From: Methanobrevibacter millerae
Lineage (GTDB): Archaea; Methanobacteriota; Methanobacteria; Methanobacteriales; Methanobacteriaceae
Length of the DNA: 64,000 bases
Assembly: GCF_900103415.1 (NCBI RefSeq)
Contig: NZ_FMXB01000010.1
Span: 1 to 64,000 of the forward strand
Direction: 5' to 3'
The first letter of the stretch is position 1, and each line of letters opens with the position of its first letter. Of this stretch, positions 25,050 through 34,685 are shown piece after piece. The notes beneath the pieces are model-generated. The model was not told the DNA's origin and did not search any database. It was given only the letters and a program-made list of their open reading frames with translations. The position numbers and the translations under genes are program-made.

Positions 25050-26738
25050 TTAACTTATCGATTTTAATTCATCAACTGTGTAATCAGTATTTAATTTTTT
25101 ATTTACCTTTTTTAGTCTTTTTTCAAACCATTCATCACTATATTCACTAACATCCATTGGTGGATCAGTGTAATATAATTCAATTGCATCTAATTCACGA
25201 TTATAATCTTTAAGTTTTTCTAAACAAAAACAGATTCTTTGATAAAACTTAAACAAAGGATATTCTTTTTCCGCGATGATTTTTTCATAATGACTTATAG
25301 CTAGTTCATAATTTCCTACTCTTTCATAAATACGGCCAATTTCTTCTAAAGCGTAGCTCTCTTGACGATAATTAAAATATTCATCAGTTATAATGAAAAC
25401 CCTGTCATTTAGTTTAACAAACTTATCTGCTAAAAATTTATTGGATTCTTTCTCATTTAAAGCACCATGCGTTTCATAATATTCAAACCATTCTTCGATT
25501 TCATTTTCATTAACATTCACTTTTTCTAAGATTCTTCTTATTTTTTCACTAAACCAAACATGCTGATATCTATTTAAATAAATGTTACTATGGAATAAAT
25601 CTTTAATATTTGATAAATTTGCATGATAATCCTTTTTTTTATCGTAAATTATTGTTAACTGTCTGTAAGGATACCAATCATTTGAAAAGTAAGTATTATC
25701 ACATAAATTTTTATAAAATTTTATTGCATCATTTGTTTGTTTATTCTGAGTTAAAAATCTTCCATATTGTATTAGGATATTTTTTCTTTTTAAGTTTTTA
25801 AATTCATTTAAAGTTGAATCATATTCATAATCTGGGTATTTGACTAAATTAAGGTCATCTATGTTAAAAGGAATTTCGTATATTGATTTTTCATCAAGAT
25901 CTGAAATTTTTTGATAATTTACATTAGGTTTTTTGTCCTCAAGTTCTGATATACGTTTTGAAAGATATTTGTTTTCTTCTTTTAAAGTTTTTATTTCATT
26001 TAATTCTTTATTTGATGAATTAGGATTAATAATCTTTTCAACATCTTTTAATCTTTTTTCAAACCATTCATCACTAACTTTTGTCCGTGCTGATTCACCA
26101 TTCATATACTTATTGATAATTCTTAATTCATTATCATAATCATTAAATCTTCTGTAAGCCACGCATAATTTCTGAAAATAACCATATCTTCTATAACCCA
26201 AATCATCAATCATATAATTCAATAATTCAATATATTCATCATATCTTTGTTGTCTGTTTAATTCTGAGCATTTAACTTCATATTCATATTGTTTTTGCTT
26301 TTTATCGTATTTTTCTTTACTTATAACAATAATTTCTCCGTTTCGTTTTTTAATTCTATCTGCAATAGGCAAAGGAGTATTTGCTTTTTCTTCATTAATA
26401 AGTGAATGAGTTTTAAAATAATTGGTTAAAGAGTCGATTTCTTCAGGAGTTATATAATTTTTCTCAGATAAAATTCTTAGTTTATTTCTAAACCATAAAA
26501 ATTGATGGTTATTACAGTAAATTCCACTTCTAAAAAATGTTTTTATGATTTCTGTTTTTTTATCAAATTCTTTGGTTTTTTTATACATTAAAACCAATCT
26601 TCTGTATAGCCAAAAATCATTAATGAAATATTCATGAGTTAAAAGCTCTTTATAATATTCAATTGCTTTTTCAGGCTCTTCTTTTTCAAACTTCAAGCCT
26701 TGATTTTTGATTTTGTATTTATCAATATAATTTGCCAT
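25050..26738 (-). CDS. TPR-like repeat protein, 562 aa
   Basis: The protein is made of helical hairpin repeats of tetratricopeptide type, with units such as KAIEYYKELLTHEYFINDFW, DAIKFYKNLCDNTYFSNDWY and LAISHYEKIIAEKEYPLFKF. It is internally duplicated: two halves (~1-245 and ~300-562) each contain the order repeat, ...WF..KLR/KIRRILE, repeat, SDEWFEKRLK. A short coiled coil at ~250-275 joins them. TPR proteins act as protein-binding scaffolds. It is convergent with the 1375-aa gene, 79 bases away, so membership in that system is possible but unproven. Confidence 0.7.
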   Translation of the reverse strand: MANYIDKYKIKNQGLKFEKEEPEKAIEYYKELLTHEYFINDFWLYRRLVLMYKKTKEFDKKTEIIKTFFRSGIYCNNHQFLWFRNKLRILSEKNYITPEEIDSLTNYFKTHSLINEEKANTPLPIADRIKKRNGEIIVISKEKYDKKQKQYEYEVKCSELNRQQRYDEYIELLNYMIDDLGYRRYGYFQKLCVAYRRFNDYDNELRIINKYMNGESARTKVSDEWFEKRLKDVEKIINPNSSNKELNEIKTLKEENKYLSKRISELEDKKPNVNYQKISDLDEKSIYEIPFNIDDLNLVKYPDYEYDSTLNEFKNLKRKNILIQYGRFLTQNKQTNDAIKFYKNLCDNTYFSNDWYPYRQLTIIYDKKKDYHANLSNIKDLFHSNIYLNRYQHVWFSEKIRRILEKVNVNENEIEEWFEYYETHGALNEKESNKFLADKFVKLNDRVFIITDEYFNYRQESYALEEIGRIYERVGNYELAISHYEKIIAEKEYPLFKFYQRICFCLEKLKDYNRELDAIELYYTDPPMDVSEYSDEWFEKRLKKVNKKLNTDYTVDELKSIS

Positions 26739-26954
26739 ACATTCACCTTAACAAACTTAATATTAGTTTATATTGATTTTAATTTATATTTGTTTATGTT
26801 AATTTTATGATTAAACTATTAAAATAATTAATCATTATTTTGGTTTAGATAACTGCTGTAAATTTTTTATTCGATTATAATTTTTTAGAAAATTAATTTT
26901 TTTTATTTTTAAAAAACTTTTTCTAAAATTGTAATATTTAATATAATAATAAGT

Positions 26955-28115
26955 TTATTCATAAAAAATATCTTCAAAATCACCCAGACATTCTTTTTCT
27001 ATGTCTAACATATCATCAAAAACATAATCATCACTACCTAATTCTTCATTTATTGGATTATATGTATTAGAATTCTTTTTTCTTCGTTTTTTCTGTTTAT
27101 TTTTATGTTTATGTTTACGTTTATGCTTATTTTTATTTTTATTTTTTGATTCAAATGAAGTTTCATCTATATCATAATATGTATAATAATCACCAATTAA
27201 CTCCATATTCGTTGAAAATTCATCCATAATCACAGAAAAATTATTTGAGTCAGTTTTTGATTTTTTAGCCTTTCTATCCTTTTTATTATAATATTCCTCT
27301 TCTATTAAAATATTTAATCTTAATTCAATTGATCCAAATAAATCTTTTAAATATATCTCTTTTAATAATTCTTCTTTAATATTATAAGCATCTTTAATTG
27401 ATAAATTATATTTAATTAATTTTTCTTCAAAATCCTCTGAAAAATAATTTCTTCCAGTTAAACGAAAATATTCTTCCAAAGCATTATTTAATTTTTCTTC
27501 ATATTCTATTCTTTGAGAATTTGAAGTAGTTAAATTCATAAAATAATTAATTTTAGCATCTAAATCTTCATATTTTATTGTACCATATAATAAATCTTTC
27601 ATTACGCAACCTAAAACTTCTAAACCTTCAACAATTGATAAATTATACTTATTTAAATTTCTAACAAAATATCTCGAAAAAGGATTAACACCAGCCAATC
27701 TAATTAAATTAACAAAATTTTTAGTTAAGATTTTTAACTTATACTTATATTCTCCATCATATGAATTTATTGATTTATTTATCTCGTGTTTTAGTTGTTT
27801 CTTTTTAATATTATTCAAATATATATCAGATATTAACTTAAATTGGATTATATTCCATTCTTCATTTGAAATATTATTTTCGATTAAGTAACTTTTAAAA
27901 GAATCTTTATCAGTTATGTTAAATAATTCATCAGTAATCTTTATTCTTTCATTATAAATTTTAAAATCATTATTTATACGATATTTTTTAATTTTCTTAT
28001 GGGTTCTTAATTCCCACCCATTATATTTATCAAAAGCAATTAAAAAATCAAAATTGCAAAAATTGCATTTAGATAATTCAGGAATAACTTTTCTTCCACA
28101 TTTTGGACATAACAT
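26955..28115 (-). CDS. Zinc-ribbon helical protein with lysine/histidine-rich segment
   Basis: The N-terminus is a zinc ribbon (MLCPKCGRKVIPELSKCNFC). About 250 residues of alpha-helix follow, with a repeated motif (NKYNLSIVEGLEVLG, IKYNLSIKDAYNIKE) that points to an internal duplication. A strongly basic segment (KNKHKRKHKHKNKQKKRRKK, ~325-350) could bind nucleic acid, and the C-terminus is acidic. No known family was recognised. Upstream of the start and in the following 400 bases no partner gene is apparent. Confidence 0.6.
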   Translation of the reverse strand: MLCPKCGRKVIPELSKCNFCNFDFLIAFDKYNGWELRTHKKIKKYRINNDFKIYNERIKITDELFNITDKDSFKSYLIENNISNEEWNIIQFKLISDIYLNNIKKKQLKHEINKSINSYDGEYKYKLKILTKNFVNLIRLAGVNPFSRYFVRNLNKYNLSIVEGLEVLGCVMKDLLYGTIKYEDLDAKINYFMNLTTSNSQRIEYEEKLNNALEEYFRLTGRNYFSEDFEEKLIKYNLSIKDAYNIKEELLKEIYLKDLFGSIELRLNILIEEEYYNKKDRKAKKSKTDSNNFSVIMDEFSTNMELIGDYYTYYDIDETSFESKNKNKNKHKRKHKHKNKQKKRRKKNSNTYNPINEELGSDDYVFDDMLDIEKECLGDFEDIFYE

Positions 28116-28218
28116 AATAAAAATTATTTTACTTGAAATTTAAATATGTTATGAATTGTATTTATAAATGAATAACACTTGTCATTCTAAACTAAAATCA
28201 TATTTACCATTTTCATTT

Positions 28219-28462
28219 TTAAAAATCATCATAATCATCAAAATATTCATTTAAAGTATCTACAAAATAAGAATTAGATAGTTGTCCACTTCTATTCTGT
28301 TCTTATTTAACTTTTATCAATTTTCAGTTCATCCCCCATCTCAAACCTGTTTTTTTATTTAATTGAATGAATTAGATTTTCGTCGTTGATGGTATTGAAT
28401 AATTCCCAATAGCATCTTCCGCTTCTTCCAAACAGCATAAAAAAGATACATTTAAATCCCAT
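28219..28462 (-). pseudogene. Decayed gene fragment, several frameshifts
   Basis: The 413-base gap between neighbouring genes holds pieces of protein-like sequence in different minus-strand frames: MLFGRSGRCYWELFNTINDE, then RFEMGDELKIDKS, then SYFVDTLNEYFDDYDDF before a stop at 28219. The pieces lie in consistent order and orientation, as expected for a gene broken by stops and frameshifts. Identity is unknown. Confidence 0.35.
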
Positions 28463-28527
28463 CTTTGACTAGATACTATCAATTATTCATTTTTCTCATT
28501 AAGTATTTCGTTTTATTTATTCGGAAT

Positions 28528-30291
28528 TTATAACTTCTCAAAATACTTATGCATGCTTTCAGCCATTAATTTACGTCTTTCTTCTAAAAAGTCGAAGTAA
28601 TCCATTTTCCAGAACTCATAAGGCAAATCATAGACTTCTACATAATTATTTTCAATGAATTCACGAGTATTATCACTGCAATCTTCTAAAATCCATGACC
28701 AATATTCATGCGGAGGTTTATCGCTGATTTTAATGTTTTTGTGATAATCTATGTAAATCATGTTTGCAATTTGGTTGTAATCTCTTTGTTTTAGGTTTTT
28801 AACTTGCTGCAAGTAGTTTTTAGGGAATATATGATGTACCTCGATTTGCTTTTTAGGACTTTTAATAAATGGAGATAAATAATCTTTTAACTTTATCTCA
28901 GAAAACAATATGTTTTCTCCTTCAAATACTTTACATGCATTATATACCTGATTTGATGTGTTTCTTGAACCTTGTGATGATTCAAGACGACTTGGTAGTG
29001 TTACTGTCCAGAAATCATTAGTTAATGAGGAGTTTATAATATCTGTTAACACTCCAATCAAATCATCACTTTCACGGAAGTTGCTTAATTCCTGTTCTAT
29101 TATGGATTCAGGAGATGCACCATACCTTTGAGTTAATAATGAAAATACAAACCATTTTCTTATTATTGACTCTAAATCAATGTGTTTTATTCCAAATTTA
29201 CATCTTCCAAGCAAGTATAATGCATAAGTTTCATATATTGCATTTTTAGATAATATTAGATTATCGTTTACAAATCCTGCTGATTGAATAATGGCTATAA
29301 AATCATGCCAGTAAACTAAGTTTAAAGCAGTTTCTAAACCTTCTTTTAAGATATCAAAGTTTTTAACTCTTTCATCTTCTGTTGTGGTCTGATTTTCTAA
29401 ATTACGTCCTTTTAAGATTAAATATGCATATTTAAGCCTACCTCTTAAGAATGAATAACCAATAATACTTCTCAGTAAGTTCTCATTCGTTGGCTGGGCA
29501 TTAATTAAGTTAAACGATGATGTCTCACCGGCACCAGGAGCAATTTTAGCTTTTCTAGAAAACTCTTCCATGCTATTTTTACCTTCAGGCCAGTATAGTG
29601 ACATTAATGTAAAAATAAAATCAGATTGGTTTAATGGTTTTCCAGTACTGTTAATACGTACAAATATTTCAGATACTTCTTCAGGATCAAGAGATGGAGA
29701 TAATTCAATAGCTGAGAATTGATAAGAATTTTCCAAGCTTTTAAGTGAATAAATATTATTCCTTATTAAAGTTTTGTCATATTCAAAATCTGGGCGTTTT
29801 TCATCCAGATTAGTGAAAAAATCATCCATATAACTGAAAAGATCTCCTTTAAAAATATCTGTGATATTATTAACCCAGGTTGGATCTTTTAAAGTACTAC
29901 TGTTTTGTACTTCAAATTCTTCTGTAAACGGATTATATGAAATTTTAACAGATCTTTGTTTATAATCACTGTCTATTACTTCAGAACCAGTTATAACGGA
30001 GTATAATGCAGTGAGCCTTTGCTGACCATCAATAATTAATTTGGATGGAGTAGTATTTTTATCCATGACACCAATTGGCTTAAATTCATCATTTGATTCA
30101 TTAATCTTCCATAAAATTAACATTCCGACAGGTAATCCTTTGTATAGTGAATCAAATAAATTACGTACTTTCACATTTTTCCACACAAATGGTCTTTGAA
30201 GGTCAGGTAGAGCAATATCTCCATTATCAATACTTGTCATTAAGTAATTTAATGGATATTGAGTTATGTTAAAAACAGTATCTTTTTTCAT
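28528..30291 (-). CDS. DUF262/HNH protein, GmrSD-type (type IV restriction-like)
   Basis: The 587-aa protein has DUF262 motifs LPDLQRPFVW (29-37) and IIDGQQRLTALYS (86-98), and further on FVRINSTGKPLNQSDF. Near residue 480 it has an HNH-type site, VHHIFPKNYLQQ followed by N-x-IANM, typical of DUF1524-like C-termini. This is the GmrS-GmrD fusion layout: the DUF262 part binds and hydrolyses nucleotide, and the HNH part cuts modified (for example glucosylated hydroxymethylcytosine) DNA. Such single-gene enzymes act alone. The motifs look intact. Substrate specificity cannot be read from sequence. Confidence 0.88.
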   Translation of the reverse strand: MKKDTVFNITQYPLNYLMTSIDNGDIALPDLQRPFVWKNVKVRNLFDSLYKGLPVGMLILWKINESNDEFKPIGVMDKNTTPSKLIIDGQQRLTALYSVITGSEVIDSDYKQRSVKISYNPFTEEFEVQNSSTLKDPTWVNNITDIFKGDLFSYMDDFFTNLDEKRPDFEYDKTLIRNNIYSLKSLENSYQFSAIELSPSLDPEEVSEIFVRINSTGKPLNQSDFIFTLMSLYWPEGKNSMEEFSRKAKIAPGAGETSSFNLINAQPTNENLLRSIIGYSFLRGRLKYAYLILKGRNLENQTTTEDERVKNFDILKEGLETALNLVYWHDFIAIIQSAGFVNDNLILSKNAIYETYALYLLGRCKFGIKHIDLESIIRKWFVFSLLTQRYGASPESIIEQELSNFRESDDLIGVLTDIINSSLTNDFWTVTLPSRLESSQGSRNTSNQVYNACKVFEGENILFSEIKLKDYLSPFIKSPKKQIEVHHIFPKNYLQQVKNLKQRDYNQIANMIYIDYHKNIKISDKPPHEYWSWILEDCSDNTREFIENNYVEVYDLPYEFWKMDYFDFLEERRKLMAESMHKYFEKL

Positions 30292-30404
30292 GTTATTAAT
30301 TTATGTTTATTTCACTATAAATTATTTTTTAAATTACTTGTTTTAAGCGAATATTTCTTTATAAAATTACAAAATCTGACTCATTATTTCAGCGATAAGT
30401 AATC

Positions 30405-30805
30405 TCATTTAGTGTAACATCTTTGAGCCAAGATACGAATTGCTTTATTTATTATGTTGTTCTGAAAGATTAGATTTTGTGCTATGCTGACAGAAACAAT
30501 TGGGTCAATTCCATATTTGTATTTAACATCTTTTTTACCAGTTTTTAGTGCTATACTCATTTGAATTTGTCGTTTATTTATTTCTAAATCACTATTCAAT
30601 GAAGTATAATTAATTTTCATATCTATCAGCTCTAAAAAATCAATAGGAGGATGAAGGGGATTTTTAGTTAAAAACTCTAATGGTAAGACAAAATTGTAAA
30701 ATCTATTATATTCGCACTCTTATTGTTGGGTAACATTATTTGAAAACTATGAATCATAAAATTAAATGCACCTTCAATATATACTCTAATAAAAATAGTG
30801 TCCAT
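30405..30805 (-). pseudogene. Frameshifted gene of ~130 residues
   Basis: A minus-strand frame starts at 30805 (MDTIFIRVYIEGAFNFMIHS) and runs to about 30730. The continuation is in another frame, ECEYNRFYNFVLPLEFLTKN, followed by a 71-residue stretch from MKINYTSLNSDLEINKRQIQ to the stop at 30405. The joined product reads as one well-structured protein, so one indel near 30710-30735 most simply explains the break. If it is real, the short ATG-initiated ORF at 30620 is only the remnant. Family unknown. Confidence 0.45.
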
Positions 30806-31041
30806 TAATTTAGTGAAAGCTATTAGAAAAAATAGAATAAATTTACAAATATAGATAGATAAATCAAATAAATTTATATAATGTTATTAACTTATAATTA
30901 ATTGGTTAATATCAAATATTAACTCATAGCTAATGAAGAAGCAATAGTTTGCGAGTTTTCTTTTAGTCTGTTGAATTTAATGGAGATAAAGTTCATAAAA
31001 ATGGACTTTAATCCATTATTTAATTAAATATGGTGATATAA

Positions 31042-31629
31042 ATGAAAAAAATTTATATTGTTCTATTAAGTTTAATTTTGCTGATGCTTAGTGTATCGTG
31101 TGTTAGTGCAGGATTTTTAGATGGATTGTTTGGCGGAAATGATGATGACAAAAATATAACTCTAATAAAAGAATCAACTAGTGGATGGGTTCAAATTTAT
31201 GATGATAATGGCGAAATTCATGCTTCTTACGATGTTAAAGGTGTTATAACAGGTTTAAAGGATGAGGGCAAGGGTTATACTTTAAGAGTTGCATTATATG
31301 ATGAGAATGATGAATTTATTAAGGAAGCTGATGGTACTTACATAGATAGAGATGCATTTAGAGCATTTGAAGATTCAAAACCTGATTATTTATGTTTTAT
31401 CGGTGCAGATGAATTGTTAAATGTTAGTAAGGCAGAAGTGAAGTTATATGATAAAGATGGAACAATAGTTCTTGATAAAAATGTAACATTTGATATGGAA
31501 AATGTAAAAATTTCACATTTGACACATACATCATCTAGTTCGGATAGTTCTAGCAGTTCAGATAGTTCTGTTAAACCACATTATAGAAATATAAGTGATG
31601 CCGAATTTGAAAGAATTATGAAATGGTGA
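31042..31629 (+). CDS. Secreted protein with Ser-rich tail
   Basis: A clear signal peptide (KKIYIVLLSLILLMLSVSCV then SAG) ends near residue 23. The mature part has one beta-rich domain (~45-160, with WVQIYDDNGEIHASYDVKGV) resembling extracellular immunoglobulin-like or FxLD-type domains. A serine/aspartate-rich linker (TSSSSDSSSSSDSSV) and the short end ISDAEFERIMKW follow. GGTGATATAAATG gives the ribosome site. Likely exported and possibly glycosylated on the Ser-rich part. No role in defence is suggested. Confidence 0.7.
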   Translation: MKKIYIVLLSLILLMLSVSCVSAGFLDGLFGGNDDDKNITLIKESTSGWVQIYDDNGEIHASYDVKGVITGLKDEGKGYTLRVALYDENDEFIKEADGTYIDRDAFRAFEDSKPDYLCFIGADELLNVSKAEVKLYDKDGTIVLDKNVTFDMENVKISHLTHTSSSSDSSSSSDSSVKPHYRNISDAEFERIMKW

Positions 31630-31735
31630 AATATGTTCAAATTGTTGAATAATAATTTGAACTTCAATTTTTTTATTATCGTATTTTTCAATGAAAATAC
31701 TATAATTAGATGTTAAAAAAGATTATGAAATAATT

Positions 31736-32008
31736 TTATAATCTAATTACATTCTGTATCTCCATAAATCCATATCCTAAACTATCCAATTCATCAGGAG
31801 ATGGATATTCATTCATAATTTCCTTATCTGGATGTATATAGACATACTGATTGAATAAAGCTCTTAATCTCTCAGGATTAATTTTATCGTCAAAGAATAA
31901 TCTGTTTTGCATAATCAGATTTGCAGTAGGTCTAGCACTATTGTACTTAGAATTGCTTGATTGTGTTTTCTTCACTACTATACCATATTTTCTAACTAAA
32001 TCTTTCAA
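31736..32008 (-). CDS. Short hypothetical protein or gene remnant, 90 aa
   Basis: A TTG-initiated minus-strand frame encodes KDLVRKYGIVVKKTQ and ends PSPDELDSLGYGFMEIQNVI. It lacks a clear ribosome site. It is flanked upstream by another broken minus-strand fragment, so it may be the 3' end of a decayed gene. The protein is not recognised. Confidence 0.35.
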   Translation of the reverse strand: MKDLVRKYGIVVKKTQSSNSKYNSARPTANLIMQNRLFFDDKINPERLRALFNQYVYIHPDKEIMNEYPSPDELDSLGYGFMEIQNVIRL

Positions 32009-32025
32009 TATGTTTTAGCAGTGAT

Positions 32026-32180
32026 TTAAGAATATGTCGAATCACTTCCCAGGTCCTTTTCAAAATTAACAAAATATGAATCCCATTTAGAATTCCTAAT
32101 TATGAAGTTCCTCAATCTCTCTTCGGGAAAAGCTGATGGAGTAGCAAATAAACCAACAATACCATATTTTCTTTATTAAA
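32026..32180 (-). pseudogene. Protein-like fragment without a start
   Basis: An open minus-strand stretch ending at 32026 encodes RKYGIVGLFATPSAFPEERL and then RNFIIRNSKWDSYFVNFEKD before a stop. A stop codon precedes it and there is no start codon. It also contains the words RKYGIV seen in the neighbouring 90-aa frame. Most likely a remnant. Confidence 0.3.
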
Positions 32181-32337
32181 ATATACTATATTTAAAATAA
32201 ATGTTAAAGTTGATTTTTCTAATGAAATATAGAAATAATAATTTGATGATGAGTTTAGAAACTCATGATAGGAGTGATAATAGAAATTATGATAATAAGC
32301 AGGTTATTAATTGAATTTTATGAAAAATAGAAAATTA

Positions 32338-32392
32338 TTTATACGCAACTTTTTACTATATTAAAAATACTGGAAAAATATGGTGTATAATG
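32338..32392 (+). promoter_or_regulatory. TATA-like element and ribosome site of the CoiA-like gene
   Basis: TTTATACG near 32338 is a fair archaeal TATA box, about 50 bases before the ATG at 32390. GGTG at about 32380 gives a ribosome binding site, so a leader of about 25 bases is expected. Confidence 0.4.
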
Positions 32393-33832
32393 TTAGTAGC
32401 TCTCAATGATAAAAATGAGTATGTATCTGCATTTGATGTTGAAAAATATGATAGTAAAGGTAATCTTCTTAAATATTATTGTCCTGAATGTGGTGAAGAA
32501 TTAATATTACGTAAAGGTAATGTATATCAACATCATTTTAGCCATAAAAATAAAGATACTATTTGTAGATTACGTGAAAATGGTGGTGAATCGGATATTC
32601 ATAACTTCCTAAAGTACAAAATTAAAAAAATTATTGAAAAAGATAATGATTTAATTAAATCTGAAATTGAATATCCTATTGGTTCTCTCATAGCAGATTA
32701 TTATTGTGAATTAAAAGATAAATACAATAATAAAAAGAAAGTAGCTGTTGAAATAGTTCATAAACATACTAATATTAAAGATTTTGTAGATAAAAATGAA
32801 TATTATTATAGTACGGGTGTTTATAGCATATGGGTTTTTAATATAGATAAATTTACAAGTAAAACTAAAACAGTTACTAGTAATATTAGTATGGATGAGA
32901 TTATCCATGATTCTAGTGATTTTTTAGAAACCGTTCGTGTTACTGAGATAATTCGTGATGCTCACGTTATGCATTTTGGTAAAGTCTTTGCTTTAGATCC
33001 ATTTAATGAAAAAGTATATTGTATTCATGTTAACTCATTATACAGTAATAGTAGTAAATATCCACATAATATAATTCATTTATTGTTAGAAGATTTTAAA
33101 ATTGAGTTTTTTAAAAAATCTGCTTCTGATGATTTTTTAAATTATAATCGTAGTGTTGCAGGTCCGAATATTGAAAAATTTTGGGACAAAAAACCATTTG
33201 ATTATATTTTTAAGAAGAATAAAGAGAGCAATAATGTTAATATACATAATAATGAGCAGTTATTATCTAAAAAGGAATTTTATGATACTATTGCTGTGAA
33301 TATTGGTATTTTTGAAGATGATAAAGATGGTATTTGCTATGAAATTATTTATAAAGAAAATAATTTAATATTCTATGATAAAATAAATGATGATTCATTT
33401 AAATACGAAGTTAGTACCATTGAAGATACTCTTTTATTTTTAGAAGATAATTTAGGTTTAAGAGATAATATTCATATAGAATTAATCCCTAAACTAGTTT
33501 CTAATGTTAGATTTAATAATAAGAATGGAATATTTTATTCTGAAGATGATGGTATTTTTAAACCTGATTCTAAGTCAGATTTTAGCGAATTTGATGATTT
33601 CATAAATTTTTTCAATAAAAATTATATTTTTGAGAAAAATGAGTCATTTGATGATGAGTATATAGATTATGAGGATTATATTGATTTGAAAAATAAATCA
33701 AATGCTAAAGATTTAAAAATCATACCAAAAGATGATAAATATTGCTTAGTTGAATATTTAGAAGATAAAACATATTTGCATGGCATGTTTGATACTTGGG
33801 ATGAAGCTGATGCAGAAGGAAGATTACTATAA
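32390..33832 (+). CDS. CoiA-like zinc/nuclease-fold protein
   Basis: The 480-aa protein starts like competence protein CoiA: a zinc site (YYCPECGEEL), then YQHHFSHKNKD, then a helix and a PD-(D/E)xK-like core with IADYYCELKDK and KKVAVEIVHKHTNIKDFV (Asp...Glu-x-Val-His variant). The remaining ~280 residues are acidic and unassigned, and the end (YLEDKTYLHGMFDTWDEADA) may be a small separate domain. CoiA-like families process or bind DNA. In an archaeal island this is more likely a defence or mobile-element nuclease than a competence factor. It is a single-gene unit followed by a hairpin. Confidence 0.65.
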   Translation: MLVALNDKNEYVSAFDVEKYDSKGNLLKYYCPECGEELILRKGNVYQHHFSHKNKDTICRLRENGGESDIHNFLKYKIKKIIEKDNDLIKSEIEYPIGSLIADYYCELKDKYNNKKKVAVEIVHKHTNIKDFVDKNEYYYSTGVYSIWVFNIDKFTSKTKTVTSNISMDEIIHDSSDFLETVRVTEIIRDAHVMHFGKVFALDPFNEKVYCIHVNSLYSNSSKYPHNIIHLLLEDFKIEFFKKSASDDFLNYNRSVAGPNIEKFWDKKPFDYIFKKNKESNNVNIHNNEQLLSKKEFYDTIAVNIGIFEDDKDGICYEIIYKENNLIFYDKINDDSFKYEVSTIEDTLLFLEDNLGLRDNIHIELIPKLVSNVRFNNKNGIFYSEDDGIFKPDSKSDFSEFDDFINFFNKNYIFEKNESFDDEYIDYEDYIDLKNKSNAKDLKIIPKDDKYCLVEYLEDKTYLHGMFDTWDEADAEGRLL

Positions 33833-34291
33833 AAAGGAGGTAGTTTATTTTATAAATATATTTTAAGAAAATTTAATGGATTTGTTTCCTAAATATAGAA
33901 ACAAATTATTGAGATTATTTTGATAAATATCTAACTCAGAAAATATTCTTAAGATAATCAAAATATTAAAAGATTTTAAATTTATCTTTGTAAGTTGTTT
34001 AAAAATAAAGTTTTTATAATTACTATAAAGATTATAAATTATTCATCAAAGATAAATTATCAATTAATAACAAATGTAAAAAATAAACTTCCACATGTAT
34101 ACTATGCACATAATAAATGTATTAAATAATATAAAGTATGGATATTTTAAAATTATCATTAATTATAATGATAGTTGAATCATCAACCCCATGTTTATAG
34201 GTTCATCAAATAGAAATATTTAAATAACATCTTGTTACAATAATTATATAGAGGTGAAAATTAAGAATAAGAAAATGATAAATTAAAAATA
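33833..34291. other. AT-rich intergenic stretch without a gene
   Basis: Apart from the hairpin at 33880-33906 nothing coding is visible on either strand. Short reading frames here lack ribosome sites and protein-like composition. Confidence 0.6.
33880..33906 (+). terminator. Perfect 9-bp hairpin after the CoiA-like gene
   Basis: ATTTGTTTC (33880-33888) and GAAACAAAT (33898-33906) are exact inverted repeats with a 9-base loop, 48 bases beyond the stop codon. The position fits a transcript end or a stabilising 3' hairpin. Confidence 0.4.
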
Positions 34292-34424
34292 GGGTTATAT
34301 TATCACCGCCATGATAATATAAACCAAATAAAAAATGTAAAACAAAAAAGTTAGTTTACAAATATTATTATATTATGGTGACTATTTAAAGTTAACCATA
34401 ATCAAACTTACTTTTTTTACATTA
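34292..34424. ncRNA. Element with three hairpins, candidate structured RNA or operator
   Basis: Three inverted repeats lie in 133 bases. Hairpin 1 is GGTTATATTATCA, loop CCGCCA, then TGATAATATAAACC (34293-34325, one bulge). Long-arm repeat 2 is ATGTAAAACAAAAAAGTTAG against CTTACTTTTTTTACAT (about 34335-34423). Nested inside it is TTATGGT (34373-34379) against AACCATAA (34394-34401). No reading frame fits. The small zinc-ribbon gene starts 62 bases downstream, so a 5' regulatory or independent RNA role is possible. Strand cannot be decided. Confidence 0.35.
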
Positions 34425-34485
34425 CTTAATTTATTATGAGTACTATTTTTAATCCTCTTTAAAAATAAATTAGAGAGGTGAAAAT

Positions 34486-34626
34486 ATGCCATATAAAACT
34501 GGAGAAAAACCTGGTGTTGGGACATATCTTTGCATAAACTGTGACCAAAAGGTTACACTCGATGATGCAAAAGATACGCTCCCACCTTGCCCTAAGTGCA
34601 AAAACACGGAATTTATAAAATTATAA
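34486..34626 (+). CDS. 46-aa zinc-ribbon protein (rubredoxin-like fold)
   Basis: Preceded by GAGAGGTGAAAATATG, a strong ribosome site. The protein starts PYKTGEKPGVGTYLCINCD and has a second pair CPKC (residues 35-38), giving a CxxC-x15-CxxC zinc site. Such proteins are widespread single-domain zinc ribbons of unknown function. A further small gene, DUF2188, follows after 59 bases and is probably co-transcribed. Confidence 0.8.
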   Translation: MPYKTGEKPGVGTYLCINCDQKVTLDDAKDTLPPCPKCKNTEFIKL

Positions 34627-34685
34627 TAAATTTTACCCTCATAAAAAAAGGTATTTTACTTAATCAATCTAACGGAGGTGAGAAA

